Of a DNA stretch of 64,000 nucleotides, positions 19,295 through 27,990 are shown in pieces. This stretch comes from Pseudohoeflea suaedae (lineage in GTDB: Bacteria > Pseudomonadota > Alphaproteobacteria > Rhizobiales > Rhizobiaceae): NCBI RefSeq assembly GCF_004354915.1, contig NZ_SMSI01000001.1, positions 1,054,001-1,118,000 of the forward strand, read 5' to 3'. How positions within the stretch are numbered: position 1 is the first letter of the stretch; each line of letters opens with the position of its first letter. The position numbers and the translations under genes were made by a program. The notes below the pieces were generated by a model. It ran no database searches and was not told where the DNA came from. It saw nothing but the letters and a program-made list of their open reading frames with translations.

Positions 19295-20632
19295 ATGCAG
19301 ACTAATTTCACATCCGAGCAGCTTCAGGATCCCGGCGTGGCGGAGTCCGAAAAGATCTTGCGCAAATGCGTCCATTGCGGTTTCTGCACGGCCACCTGTC
19401 CGACCTATGTCACGCTCGGCAATGAACTCGACAGCCCGCGCGGGCGCATCTACCTGATCAAGGACATGCTCGAGAACGACCGCCCGGCCGACAAGGAGGT
19501 GGTCACCCATATCGACCGCTGCCTGTCCTGTCTGGCCTGCGTGACCACCTGTCCCTCGGGCGTCGACTACATGCATCTGGTGGATCACGCCCGTGTCCAT
19601 ATCGAGAAAACCTACAGGCGCCCGCTCGCCGACCGCCTGATCCGCAACATGCTGGCCTTCGTGCTTCCCTATCCCTCGCGTTTCCGATGGGCGCTCAAGG
19701 CCTCGGCGCTGGGGCGGCCTTTCATTCCGCTTTTCAAGGCGATCAGGCCGGCGCGCCCGATCGCGGCCATGCTGAGCCTTGCGCCGCAATCGGTGCCGGA
19801 GCCCGATCGTTCCGCACCGCCCGTTCCGACGATCTCTCCAAGGGGACGCGTCGCCATTCTGGCGGGATGTGCGCAGTCGGTGCTCGATCCGGGCATCAAT
19901 GCGGCTGCAAGGCGCCTGCTCGCCCGTGCCGGGATCGAAATCGCGGCGGCGGAAGGCGAGGGGTGCTGCGGCGCGCTCGTCCATCACATGGGCCGCGAGG
20001 ACGATTCGCTCGCTGCGGCGCGGCGCAATGTCGATGCCTGGACAGGGCTCATCGACAATGGCGGGCTCGATGCGATCCTGATTACGACGTCGGGCTGCGG
20101 CACGACGATCAAGGATTACGGCCACATGCTGCGGCTCGACCCGGATTATGCGGCAAAGGCGGCGAAAGTCTCGGCGCTTGCGAGGGACATCACCGAATAT
20201 CTGGGCGCGATCGAATTGCCCGAGCCTGCGGCTATCGGCAAGCTGACGATCGCCTATCACGCGGCCTGTTCGCTCCAGCACGGCCAGAAGGTGACGGTGC
20301 AGCCCAAGGCGCTCCTGCGCAATGCAGGCTTTACCGTCCGCGAACCTGCCGAGGGTCACCTTTGCTGCGGCTCGGCCGGTACCTACAACATCATGCAGCC
20401 GGAGATTTCCGCCAAGCTGCGCGATCGCAAGGTCAGGAACATCGAGCGGACGAAGCCGCAGGTCATCGCTGCCGGAAATATCGGCTGCATCACCCAGATC
20501 GGCAGCGGCACCGGCATTCCTGTCGTCCATACCGTCGAACTTCTCGACTGGGCATATGGCGGCCCCAGGCCCCGGCAGCTCGATGGCGTCGAGCCCCTGC
20601 CGTCCGAGCAGGCGGTGGAAGCGGCCGGATAG
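19295..20632 (+). CDS. glcF: Glycolate oxidase iron-sulfur subunit GlcF
   Basis: A 445-residue iron-sulfur protein. Two 4Fe-4S sites are visible: C25, C28, C31, C35 in CVHCGFCTATCP and C76, C79, C82, C86 in CLSCLACVTTCP. Two CCG domains follow, with cysteine pairs at 224-225 and 357-358. It passes electrons from GlcD-GlcE toward the respiratory chain. It is the distal gene of the glc operon. There is no terminator on the plus strand immediately after it; the hairpin beyond it points to the minus strand. Confidence 0.96.
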   Translation: MQTNFTSEQLQDPGVAESEKILRKCVHCGFCTATCPTYVTLGNELDSPRGRIYLIKDMLENDRPADKEVVTHIDRCLSCLACVTTCPSGVDYMHLVDHARVHIEKTYRRPLADRLIRNMLAFVLPYPSRFRWALKASALGRPFIPLFKAIRPARPIAAMLSLAPQSVPEPDRSAPPVPTISPRGRVAILAGCAQSVLDPGINAAARRLLARAGIEIAAAEGEGCCGALVHHMGREDDSLAAARRNVDAWTGLIDNGGLDAILITTSGCGTTIKDYGHMLRLDPDYAAKAAKVSALARDITEYLGAIELPEPAAIGKLTIAYHAACSLQHGQKVTVQPKALLRNAGFTVREPAEGHLCCGSAGTYNIMQPEISAKLRDRKVRNIERTKPQVIAAGNIGCITQIGSGTGIPVVHTVELLDWAYGGPRPRQLDGVEPLPSEQAVEAAG

Positions 20633-20636
20633 CGCG

Positions 20637-20664
20637 AAATAAAAAGGGGCGCCCTGAGCGCCCC
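20637..20664 (-). terminator. Terminator of the L,D-transpeptidase gene
   Basis: Read on the minus strand, a 7-bp stem GGGGCGC (20664-20658) pairs with GCGCCCC (20652-20646), and nine bases of mostly T follow (20645-20637). It lies 36 bp downstream of the stop of the L,D-transpeptidase gene. The plus-strand direction lacks a T run. Confidence 0.8.
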
Positions 20665-20699
20665 CCGTACGTCGTCGTATGTCCGTCGGTCCTTGGCGG

Positions 20700-21383
20700 T
20701 CAGCCGCCGAAGATGGTTCCGAAGAAGTCGAAACCGCGATCCCGGTAGTATGTGTCGGCGCTCTGGCCGGGGCCGACGACGATCACCTTGGTGCCGACCG
20801 GCGCGCGTGAATAGAGATGCTCGACGTCCTGGTTCATCATCCGGATGCAGCCCGACGACATGTTGAGGCCGATGGTCCAGGGCTGGTTGGTGCCATGGAT
20901 GCGGTAGATCGTATCGCGGCCGCCCTTGTAGAGATACATGGCGCGCGCGCCGAGCGGGTTGTTGATGCCGCCTTCGACGAAATGCGGGATCTTGCGGCCC
21001 TTGGCGGCTTCGCGGCGGATCATGGTCGCGGGCGGACGCCAGTCCGGCCACTCGGCCTTCCGGCCCACCTTCACGGTACCGCCCCAGCCGAAACCGTCGC
21101 GACCGACACCCACGCCGTAGCGGGTTGCGCGGTTGTTGCCCTCGACGAAATAGAGATATTTCGTATTGGTGTTGACGATGATCGTGCCGGGCCGCTCGCT
21201 GGTTTCGAGCCGCACCTTCTTGCGCATGAATTCCGGCTTCGGTTTCTTCGATGCGACTTCGACGACCGGCAGGCGATCCTGCTGATCGTTGCTTGGCATG
21301 GTGCCGAGCGGGAAGGCATGGGCGGCATTTCCGGCAATCGAAAACGCGGCGATGGCGGCTATGAAAAGTCGTCTCGTCGGCAC
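20700..21383 (-). CDS. L,D-transpeptidase (YkuD), exported, copy 1
   Basis: A 227-residue exported protein. A signal peptide is clear (RR, then hydrophobic IAAIAAFSIAG, cleavage near AHA-F). The YkuD domain ends with HGTNQPWTIG then SSGCIRM; His163 and Cys179 are the catalytic pair. L,D-transpeptidases make 3-3 peptidoglycan crosslinks or attach outer-membrane proteins to the wall in Rhizobiales. The neighbour upstream is a second YkuD protein of the same subtype. The tail after the domain carries an aromatic YRDRGFDFFG stretch. Confidence 0.93.
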   Translation of the reverse strand: MPTRRLFIAAIAAFSIAGNAAHAFPLGTMPSNDQQDRLPVVEVASKKPKPEFMRKKVRLETSERPGTIIVNTNTKYLYFVEGNNRATRYGVGVGRDGFGWGGTVKVGRKAEWPDWRPPATMIRREAAKGRKIPHFVEGGINNPLGARAMYLYKGGRDTIYRIHGTNQPWTIGLNMSSGCIRMMNQDVEHLYSRAPVGTKVIVVGPGQSADTYYRDRGFDFFGTIFGG

Positions 21384-21568
21384 GGCATGTTCTCCATCAA
21401 ATGATCTGGCCCCTGGGCAAAACTAACATTCATGCCCGGGTGATCAACCTCCGGAAGCCAGAATTTGACGGAAATGTGATCGCTCCGGCGCGGGGCCTTG
21501 CCCCGGCACGCGCGGTTGCGATGAGGAGACGGTCCCGATGACGCCGATGCGCCACCGGGACCGGGGCA

Positions 21569-22357
21569 TCAGCTGACGATCACCTTGGCGCCGACCTCGG
21601 CGCGCTCGTAGAGATCCATCACGTCCTCGTTGCGCATGCGGATGCAGCCCGAGGAGACGGCCTGGCCGATCGTCCAGGGCTGGTTGGTGCCGTGAATGCG
21701 GTAGAGGGTCGAGCCGAGATACATGGCGCGTGCGCCGAGCGGATTGGCCGGGCCCCCTTCCATGTGCGTGGGCAGGATGCGGCCTTCGTTCAGACGCACG
21801 CGCTCGATCATTTCCTTCGGCGGGGTCCAGCTCGGCCATTCGCGCTTCTGCGTGATCTTGTGCGTGCCGGCCCATTCGAAACCGGGCTTGCCCACACCGA
21901 CGCCGTAGCGACGGGCCTTGCCGTTGCCGAGTACGAAATAGAGATGGCGCGTGTTGGTGTCGATGATGATGGTTCCGGGCTTTTCCTGGCTGTCATACGC
22001 GACGTCTTGCGGCAGGTAGCGCGGATCGATCTGCGGAGTGGCCTGCTGCTTGGCCTGTGGCTTCGGCGCCGCATAGGCGGCCGGGGCCGGACGCCGGACC
22101 TGTGAGGGAAGGACTACGCCGTCCCGCCTCGTTGGCCGTATCTGGTAGGCGGCCTGTGTCCGCTTGACCCTTTGCGGCTGCTGATAGACGACGCCGCCAC
22201 GCGGGGCCGCGTTTCCGCCGAGCTGCATGACCCAGGGGGCCGACAGGTCGGGGCTTAGGACGACGGGAGGACGCTGGACATAGCGTTCGCCCGCGACTGC
22301 GGCAGGCGCCCCGGCGGCAACGAAGCCGGCAAGGGCGAGAGAAACAAGGCTTTTCAT
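21569..22357 (-). CDS. L,D-transpeptidase (YkuD), exported, copy 2
   Basis: A 262-residue exported YkuD enzyme. The signal peptide is at 1-22 (MKSLVSLALAGFVAAG, ending AVA-G). A Pro-, Gln- and Ala-rich linker (about 30-120) leads to the catalytic domain with His222 in IHGTNQPWTIG and Cys238 in SSGCIRM. I chose ATG 22357, with GGAG nine bases upstream, over the in-frame TTG five codons earlier. It resembles copy 1 closely in the catalytic domain but has a much longer linker. The 185-bp gap between the two suggests separate promoters. Confidence 0.93.
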   Translation of the reverse strand: MKSLVSLALAGFVAAGAPAAVAGERYVQRPPVVLSPDLSAPWVMQLGGNAAPRGGVVYQQPQRVKRTQAAYQIRPTRRDGVVLPSQVRRPAPAAYAAPKPQAKQQATPQIDPRYLPQDVAYDSQEKPGTIIIDTNTRHLYFVLGNGKARRYGVGVGKPGFEWAGTHKITQKREWPSWTPPKEMIERVRLNEGRILPTHMEGGPANPLGARAMYLGSTLYRIHGTNQPWTIGQAVSSGCIRMRNEDVMDLYERAEVGAKVIVS

Positions 22358-22612
22358 GGTTCCGAACTCCAAACAAAAACGGACCGGACGTGCAAAACCC
22401 TCGAGTGAGAGCTGCCCGCTTGAGGCAAACCCTGACTCCGATCGGCGATTAAAAGGTGAATCTGCTGCCGCTAAATGGCGATCGATCTGATAAAGCTCGG
22501 GGTAGGGTTACTGCCGGTTTGAGGAAAGCGGTTAGCGTGCTCTTAATCGGGTGGACGGCGGGGGCGCGGCTGTTAACCTTTGGCGTTCCGAGTACAGGCG
22601 CAGGAGTTTTTG

Positions 22613-23254
22613 ATGACGGATCACGACGGACTTATCGTCGGAGCAGACGGGGTGACGCGTTGCTTCTGGCCCGGGGACCTTCCCGATTATCTTCATTATC
22701 ATGATCATGAGTGGGGCCTGCCGGTCGCCGACGATGTCCGGCTCTTCGAAAAGATCTGCCTCGAAGGGTTCCAGTCAGGCCTCTCCTGGCTGACGATCCT
22801 GCGCAAGCGCGAGAATTTCCGCTCCGCCTTCGCCGGCTTCGATTTTCACAAGGTCGCCACGTTCGGTGACGCCGATGTCGAACGGCTGGTTCAGGACGCA
22901 GGCATCATCCGCCATCGGGGCAAGATCGTCTCGACGATCAACAACGCCAATCGTGCGATCGAGCTTCAGAAGGAATGCGGTTCTCTGGCCGCCTATTTCT
23001 GGAGTTGGGAGCCGGGAGCGGCCGACCGGCCCGCTGCCATGGATTACGCGACGCTGCGCGCCAATCCGACCACCGAGATATCGACGAGGATTTCGAAGGA
23101 CCTCAAGAAGCGCGGCTGGAGTTTTGTCGGCCCCACCACGGTCTATGCCTTCATGCAGGCCATGGGTCTCGTCAACGATCACATCGCGGGCTGCGAGTGC
23201 CGGGCAAAGGTGGACAAGGCGAGGGCGGATTTTGAGCGACCAGTCCGAAGATAG
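22613..23254 (+). CDS. tag: DNA-3-methyladenine glycosylase I
   Basis: A 213-residue base-excision repair enzyme that removes 3-methyladenine. It keeps the zinc ligands of the Tag family: Cys17, His30 (in YHDHEWG), His191 and Cys195 (in VNDHIAGC). The catalytic Glu is Glu51 in LEGFQSGLSW, at the same offset from Cys17 as Glu38 from Cys4 in E. coli. The ATG at 22613 is preceded by CAGGAG at 22601-22606. A longer frame to 22580 is not favoured. It overlaps the next gene by 23 bp. Confidence 0.94.
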   Translation: MTDHDGLIVGADGVTRCFWPGDLPDYLHYHDHEWGLPVADDVRLFEKICLEGFQSGLSWLTILRKRENFRSAFAGFDFHKVATFGDADVERLVQDAGIIRHRGKIVSTINNANRAIELQKECGSLAAYFWSWEPGAADRPAAMDYATLRANPTTEISTRISKDLKKRGWSFVGPTTVYAFMQAMGLVNDHIAGCECRAKVDKARADFERPVRR

Positions 23255-23675
23255 AGGCGTTCCGCCGGCATCTGACGAAATCCGTCCCGTTTTCGACGCC
23301 GCTCCGGCACGTGCCAGGGCGATAGCCATCGAGCTCCGGGAACTGATCTACCGCACGGCATCGAAACTCGACGAGGTGTCGGACCTCACCGAAAGCCTCA
23401 AATGGGGTGAGCCGAGCTATGCGCCTTCACGGCCTGGGATCGGGACCTCCGTGAGGATAAGTCCGCGCGAGGACGGCTCGGTCGGCCTGATGTTCATTTG
23501 CCATACGGATATCGTCTCGAGTTTTCGCGAGCTTTACCGGGACGAACTCGAATTCGAGGGAAGACGGGCGATAATCCTAAGGCGCTCCGGGCAATCGACA
23601 GACGCCGTTACCCATTGCGTTTCCATGGCCATGACCTGGCATCTGGGCAAACGGGCCAAGCGGCGCCCGGCCTGA
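23232..23675 (+). CDS. DUF1801-domain protein
   Basis: A 147-residue soluble protein of the DUF1801 (YdhG-like) family; the landmarks are SDLTESLKWGEPSYAP in pieces and a CVSMAMTWHLGKRAK ending. It has no known enzymatic role. The most plausible start is TTG 23232, just upstream of SDQSEDRG, with a purine-rich GAGGG about six bases before it. The frame overlaps tag by 23 bp, so the two are likely cotranscribed. No link to DNA repair is shown by the sequence. Confidence 0.75.
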   Translation: MSDQSEDRGVPPASDEIRPVFDAAPARARAIAIELRELIYRTASKLDEVSDLTESLKWGEPSYAPSRPGIGTSVRISPREDGSVGLMFICHTDIVSSFRELYRDELEFEGRRAIILRRSGQSTDAVTHCVSMAMTWHLGKRAKRRPA

Positions 23676-23779
23676 AATAAAATTATTCAAGGGAACCTGA
23701 ACAGTCCCGGCGCGTTTCCAGACATATGCCACTGGGGCAGCTGCGGCATGACTTCGTCAAGTCCAGGAGGAAGCACAAA

Positions 23780-24214
23780 ATGTTCAAACCACTCATTACA
23801 CTCATGGCCGGTGCTGCGATCGCAGTCACCTCGTTCTCGCCTGCTTCGGCAATGCCACGTCTGCCTCAGCAGCCGGCAGTTACCCAGCAAAGCGACGCAC
23901 CTGTCGTCAACGTCCGTCACCGGCGCGGTTTCTGGGTCAACAACGGACGCGGTTACTATAACGGTCATCGCGGCTATCGCCGTCACCACCACGGTTACCG
24001 CTATCACAATGGTTACTGGTTCCCGCCGGCAGCCTTTGCCATCGGCGCTATCATCGGCGGAGCGGTCGCCAATCAGAACCGCGTACGCTCGGGTCGCGTC
24101 GGCCCGCGCCACGTCCGCTGGTGCTACGACCGTTACCGCAGCTATCGCGAGTATGATAACTCGTTCCAGCCGTATAACGGCCCGCGTCGTCAGTGCCGCT
24201 CACCTTACTGGTGA
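23780..24214 (+). CDS. BA14K-family exported protein
   Basis: A 144-residue protein with a signal peptide (residues 1-24, ending PASA-M). The mature part is rich in Tyr, His, Gly and Arg, then has a short hydrophobic stretch AAFAIGAIIGGAVA and the BA14K signature HVRWCYDRYRSYREYDNSFQ. In Brucella the 14-kDa family member is a lectin-like immunoreactive protein. The ATG at 23780 has AGGAGG at 23765-23770. It is followed by a clear terminator. Confidence 0.85.
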   Translation: MFKPLITLMAGAAIAVTSFSPASAMPRLPQQPAVTQQSDAPVVNVRHRRGFWVNNGRGYYNGHRGYRRHHHGYRYHNGYWFPPAAFAIGAIIGGAVANQNRVRSGRVGPRHVRWCYDRYRSYREYDNSFQPYNGPRRQCRSPYW

Positions 24215-24239
24215 TCCCGCGCGACATCTGAATTCCCGG

Positions 24240-24265
24240 AAAGGGCGGCTTCTGCCGCCCTTTTT
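24240..24265 (+). terminator. Terminator after BA14K gene
   Basis: A 10-bp stem AAAGGGCGGC (24240-24249) and GCCGCCCTTT (24254-24263) around a TTCT loop, with five T bases at 24261-24265. It lies between two converging genes and may also stop leftward transcription from the YeiH gene. Confidence 0.9.
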
Positions 24266-24274
24266 GATTCCCGC

Positions 24275-25345
24275 TCAAGCCAGGCCCAGAAGGCCGATGA
24301 GCGCGAAGGCGAGAAGCGCCAGCACCACGATCGAAAGCGTGGCTGTGAGGATCACGCGTCCCCCCGAATGAGCCAGTTCCCGCACGTCGACGCCGAGGCC
24401 GAGCCCAGCCATGGCGAGGACCGTCAGCACGTTGGAAATGCTGCCGAACTGAACTGACGCCTCGTCGCTGACAACGCCGGAAAGGCGCAGACCCATCATG
24501 GCTGCGAAGCCGATAATGAACCACGGTACCATCGTGTGCAGTCTGAAGCGTTCGGTCGTCTCGCGGCCTTCACGCTGTGGGCCGATGAGCCCCAGCAGGA
24601 AGATGACCGGCCCGAGCATCATCACCCGGATCAACTTGACGATCGTGCCCGTCTGGACGGCAAGCGTGCCGCCGCTCTGGGTCGCTGCCAGAACCTGCGG
24701 TACCGCATAGACGGTCATGCCGGACAGAACCCCGAAGGATACCGCGTCGAGCTCGACGACCAGACTGAGCAGAGGAAGTGCAAGCACCACGACCACGCCG
24801 AGGACGGCGGTGAAGGCGATCGACGCGGCGACATCGTCGGCATCCGCATTGATGACGGGAGCGGCTGCGGCGATTGCGGAGTTTCCGCAGATGGAATTGC
24901 CGCAAGCAACCAGTAGCGCGAGCTTGCTGTGCAGTCCGAGAGCCAGCCCGAGCCCGTAGCTGATCAGGAGCGTCAGAATGATCGCGGCAACGATGCCGAA
25001 AATCAGCGCGCCGCCAGCGGCTTCCAGCGCCTGCAGGCTGATGGTTGCGCCCAGGAGGACGATGGCCGCTTCGAGTACGGAATGCGCGGCGAAATGAATG
25101 CCGGGCTCGAACGCACGCGGGAGCCGGCCGGCCGAGCGGATGAGGGCGCCGATCAGGATCGCCAGAACGAGATTCTCGAGATAGCGGTCCCCCAATACCC
25201 GCGTTTCGAGGATCTCGGCACCAAAGGCTGCAAGCGAAACCACGATTGCGAGGAAAAGCCCGGGAGCGATGGTGCTACCGCGCCGCAGGAGCGACTGGAC
25301 AGGAGATGGAGCGGCGGAACCGGGCGGCGGGGTGACGGCAGTCAT
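24275..25345 (-). CDS. YeiH-family (UPF0324) membrane protein
   Basis: A 356-residue inner-membrane protein with about ten hydrophobic segments. The family signature CGNSICGNSAIAA is at 148-160. The YeiH group is a set of predicted anion or organic-acid transporters with no settled substrate (sulfonate and sulfite export have been proposed for relatives). The ATG at 25345 has GGAG-like bases upstream and is preferred to the start at 25384. It diverges from a LysR regulator, as yeiH does from yeiE in enterobacteria. Confidence 0.86.
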   Translation of the reverse strand: MTAVTPPPGSAAPSPVQSLLRRGSTIAPGLFLAIVVSLAAFGAEILETRVLGDRYLENLVLAILIGALIRSAGRLPRAFEPGIHFAAHSVLEAAIVLLGATISLQALEAAGGALIFGIVAAIILTLLISYGLGLALGLHSKLALLVACGNSICGNSAIAAAAPVINADADDVAASIAFTAVLGVVVVLALPLLSLVVELDAVSFGVLSGMTVYAVPQVLAATQSGGTLAVQTGTIVKLIRVMMLGPVIFLLGLIGPQREGRETTERFRLHTMVPWFIIGFAAMMGLRLSGVVSDEASVQFGSISNVLTVLAMAGLGLGVDVRELAHSGGRVILTATLSIVVLALLAFALIGLLGLA

Positions 25346-25354
25346 GGGTGTCTC

Positions 25355-25373
25355 CGTAGAAAATTGTTCTACG
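25355..25373. promoter_or_regulatory. Perfect inverted repeat upstream of YeiH gene
   Basis: CGTAGAA (25355-25361) and TTCTACG (25367-25373) form a perfect 7-bp palindrome with a five-base spacer, 10 bp upstream of the YeiH start. It is one of two palindromes in the 88-bp divergent promoter region and fits an operator. Confidence 0.55.
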
Positions 25374-25414
25374 GTCTGTCCCATGTGCGATTGTGGATTT
25401 CCATCGAATGATAT

Positions 25415-25440
25415 TTCGCATATCGTTCGTATTATGCGAA
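25415..25440. promoter_or_regulatory. Perfect inverted repeat at the LysR start
   Basis: TTCGCATA (25415-25422) and TATGCGAA (25433-25440) form a perfect 8-bp palindrome with a 10-base spacer. The right arm covers the LysR gene's first ATG. The layout suggests negative autoregulation by the LysR protein. Confidence 0.55.
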
Positions 25441-26369
25441 TGAAAATGACCCTGGAGCAGCTGGCGATCTTCGCCGAGGTGGCGGAGCGGCAGCATCTGA
25501 CTCAGGCTGCCGACGCGCTGGCGCTCACCCCCTCCGCGGTGAGTGCGGCGGTGCGCCGTCTCGAGGAGGCCTATGGCGTTCCCCTGTTCGACCGCATCGG
25601 CCGCGGCATATCGCTCACCGCTGCCGGCCGCATTTTCCTCGAGGAAGTCCGGCCCATGCTTGCACGCGCCCGTGCCGCCGAACGCCTGCTGGGCGAATTG
25701 GGCGGCCTGCAGCGCGGCGAGATATCCGTCTTCGCCAGCCAGACCGTTGCGAGCTACTGGCTGCCGCCGGTTCTCATGCGCTTTCACGCGGAATATCCCG
25801 GCATCCGGTTGTCGCTGACGATCGGCAATACCGCGACTGTGGCCGAGGCCGTTGCCGAAGGCGCGGCCGAGATGGGGTTTGTCGAGGGCGAGATTGCAGA
25901 TCCCGCGCTACGGATCGATTCGCTTGTTGACGACGAGTTGATGATCGTCGTCGGTCCCGATCACGCCTTTGCGGGAAGACATGATATCTCCGCCGACGAC
26001 CTGGTCGGCAAAACGGCTTGGGTGCTGCGCGAGCCGGGTTCCGGCACCCGGTCCGAGTTCGAGCACGCGCTCGCCCGGAAGGGCGTCGATCCTGAGCGCT
26101 TGGAAATCGCCCTTGAATTGCCCTCGAACGAGGCGGTGCTTTCGGCCGCACGTTCCGGTCTCTGTGCGACGGCCGTCTCCGGCCATGTCGCCGCACCGCA
26201 TCTGACGACCGGAAATCTGGTGCGTGTGGACATCGCGCTGCCCTCGCGGACCTTCCGCCTGTTGCGGCATCGCGACCGTAATCTGGGACGCGCGGCGCAG
26301 AAGCTGGCCGAATTCTCGCTATCGGTCGCGGCGTCCGATCCACGCGCGGACTTGCCCGTTTGCCGATGA
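25434..26369 (+). CDS. LysR-family regulator divergent from YeiH gene
   Basis: A 311-residue LysR regulator with an N-terminal helix-turn-helix (MTLEQLAIFAEVAERQHLTQ, then LTPSAVSAAVRRLEE) and a CysB-like effector domain. The sequence resembles the YeiE/CbbR branch. Three in-frame ATG codons (25434, 25440, 25446) compete; I list the first, but 25446 is also likely. Adjacent placement with a YeiH-type gene suggests it regulates that gene. Two palindromes lie in the short shared promoter region. Confidence 0.88.
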   Translation: MRMKMTLEQLAIFAEVAERQHLTQAADALALTPSAVSAAVRRLEEAYGVPLFDRIGRGISLTAAGRIFLEEVRPMLARARAAERLLGELGGLQRGEISVFASQTVASYWLPPVLMRFHAEYPGIRLSLTIGNTATVAEAVAEGAAEMGFVEGEIADPALRIDSLVDDELMIVVGPDHAFAGRHDISADDLVGKTAWVLREPGSGTRSEFEHALARKGVDPERLEIALELPSNEAVLSAARSGLCATAVSGHVAAPHLTTGNLVRVDIALPSRTFRLLRHRDRNLGRAAQKLAEFSLSVAASDPRADLPVCR

Positions 26370-26419
26370 TCTCCTAAGACGACCCGCGCAATGCCAACTG
26401 GTCAGAACGGGTAGGTTTC

Positions 26420-27985
26420 ATGAGCGAGAAGAAGAAAAAGCCGCAGAAGCTGAAGGCCCGCCTTGCGCGCGGCTTCCCGGACCGCTCGCCGGGCGATATC
26501 CGTGCGACCGAAGAAATGATGGCCAAGATCAAGCGGGTCTATGAGCGCTTCGGCTTCGAGCCCATCGAAACGCCCTTCGTCGAATACACCGATGCGCTGG
26601 GCAAGTTCCTGCCCGACCAGGACCGTCCGAACGAGGGTGTCTTCTCGTTTCAGGACGACGACGAACAGTGGCTGTCGCTGCGCTACGACCTGACCGCGCC
26701 GCTCGCCCGCCATATCGCCGAGAACTTCAACGATATCCAGCTGCCCTACCGCACCTATCGCGCGGGCTGGGTGTTCCGCAACGAAAAGCCGGGACCGGGC
26801 CGCTTCCGCCAGTTCATGCAGTTCGACGCCGACATCGCCGGCGCGCCGGGTGTCACGGCGGACGCCGAGATGTGCATGATGATGGCCGACACGATGGAAG
26901 CGCTCGGAATTCCACGTGGCGACTACGTGATCCGCGTCAACAACCGCAAGGTGCTCGATGGCGTGATGGAAGCCATCGGCCTCGCCGGCGACGAGAATGC
27001 CGGCCGCCGCCTGACCGTGCTGCGCGCCATCGACAAGCTCGACAAGTTCGGCATTAAAGGTGTGAAGCTTCTCCTCGGCGAAGGCCGCTGGGACGGGGGC
27101 AAGGAAGGCGAGGGCGATTTTACACCGGGTGCGGGGCTGGAAGACGCCGCGATCACGCGCGTCGTGGGCTTCCTCGAGGACAATGCCGCGACTTCGGTCG
27201 CAGAAACACTCGCCTCAATCGAGGAACGTTTCGCCGACAGCAAGTCTGCCGTGGAAGGCATCGCCGAACTCAGGTCCATTTCGGCGATGGCGGAAACGTC
27301 GGGCTATGGCCCCGATCGCGTCAAGATCGATCCCTCCGTGGTCCGAGGTCTCGAATATTACACCGGCCCGGTCTTCGAGGCGGAACTGCTGTTCGACGTG
27401 ACCAACGAGAAGGGCCAGACGGTCCAGTTCGGTTCTGTCGGCGGTGGTGGGCGCTATGACGGGCTCGTCTCCCGCTTCATGGGCCAGCCGGTGCCCGCGA
27501 CCGGCTTTTCCATCGGTGTCTCGCGGCTGATGACCGCGCTCAAGAATCTCGGCAAGCTCGACACCGAAGCGACGTCCGGCCCCGTGCTCGTCACCATCAT
27601 GGACCGCGACCGCATCGGCGATTATGCCCAGATCGCGCAGAAGCTGCGCGGGGCGCTCAACCCGCTCGGTCCCGACGGCCAGCCGATGGGCCCGACCATT
27701 CCGGTCGAGCTTTTCCAGGGCAACCCGAAGGATTTCGCCAAGCAGCTGCGCTATGCGGACCGTCGCGGCTCGCCCGTCGCCGTCATTCAGGGGGGCAACG
27801 AGAAGGAGGCCGGACAGCTGATCGTCAAGGACCTGATCGAGGGCAAGAAGATTGCCGAAACGATTACCGACAACGCAGAATGGCGCGAAGCCAAGGCCGG
27901 CGAGGAACTGGTCAACGAAGCCGACGTCGTCACCGCGGTTCGCGCGGTCCTGGCGCGGCACGGCCTGCTGGGCACGGGGGCCTGA
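26420..27985 (+). CDS. hisS: Histidyl-tRNA synthetase, alphaproteobacterial type
   Basis: A 521-residue class II synthetase that charges tRNA-His. Motif 2 is at about 115-139 ([21 protein letters not shown] in pieces), the histidine-binding loop RGLEYYTG is at 306-313, and motif 3 follows GVSRLM. Length and motif 2 fit the divergent alphaproteobacterial HisRS, known to work on a tRNA-His that lacks the extra G-1. The ATG at 26420 follows a GGTAGG-type stretch. It begins the hisS-hisZ-hisG operon, and hisZ starts six bases after its stop. Confidence 0.96.
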   Translation: MSEKKKKPQKLKARLARGFPDRSPGDIRATEEMMAKIKRVYERFGFEPIETPFVEYTDALGKFLPDQDRPNEGVFSFQDDDEQWLSLRYDLTAPLARHIAENFNDIQLPYRTYRAGWVFRNEKPGPGRFRQFMQFDADIAGAPGVTADAEMCMMMADTMEALGIPRGDYVIRVNNRKVLDGVMEAIGLAGDENAGRRLTVLRAIDKLDKFGIKGVKLLLGEGRWDGGKEGEGDFTPGAGLEDAAITRVVGFLEDNAATSVAETLASIEERFADSKSAVEGIAELRSISAMAETSGYGPDRVKIDPSVVRGLEYYTGPVFEAELLFDVTNEKGQTVQFGSVGGGGRYDGLVSRFMGQPVPATGFSIGVSRLMTALKNLGKLDTEATSGPVLVTIMDRDRIGDYAQIAQKLRGALNPLGPDGQPMGPTIPVELFQGNPKDFAKQLRYADRRGSPVAVIQGGNEKEAGQLIVKDLIEGKKIAETITDNAEWREAKAGEELVNEADVVTAVRAVLARHGLLGTGA

Positions 27986-27990
27986 AACCG

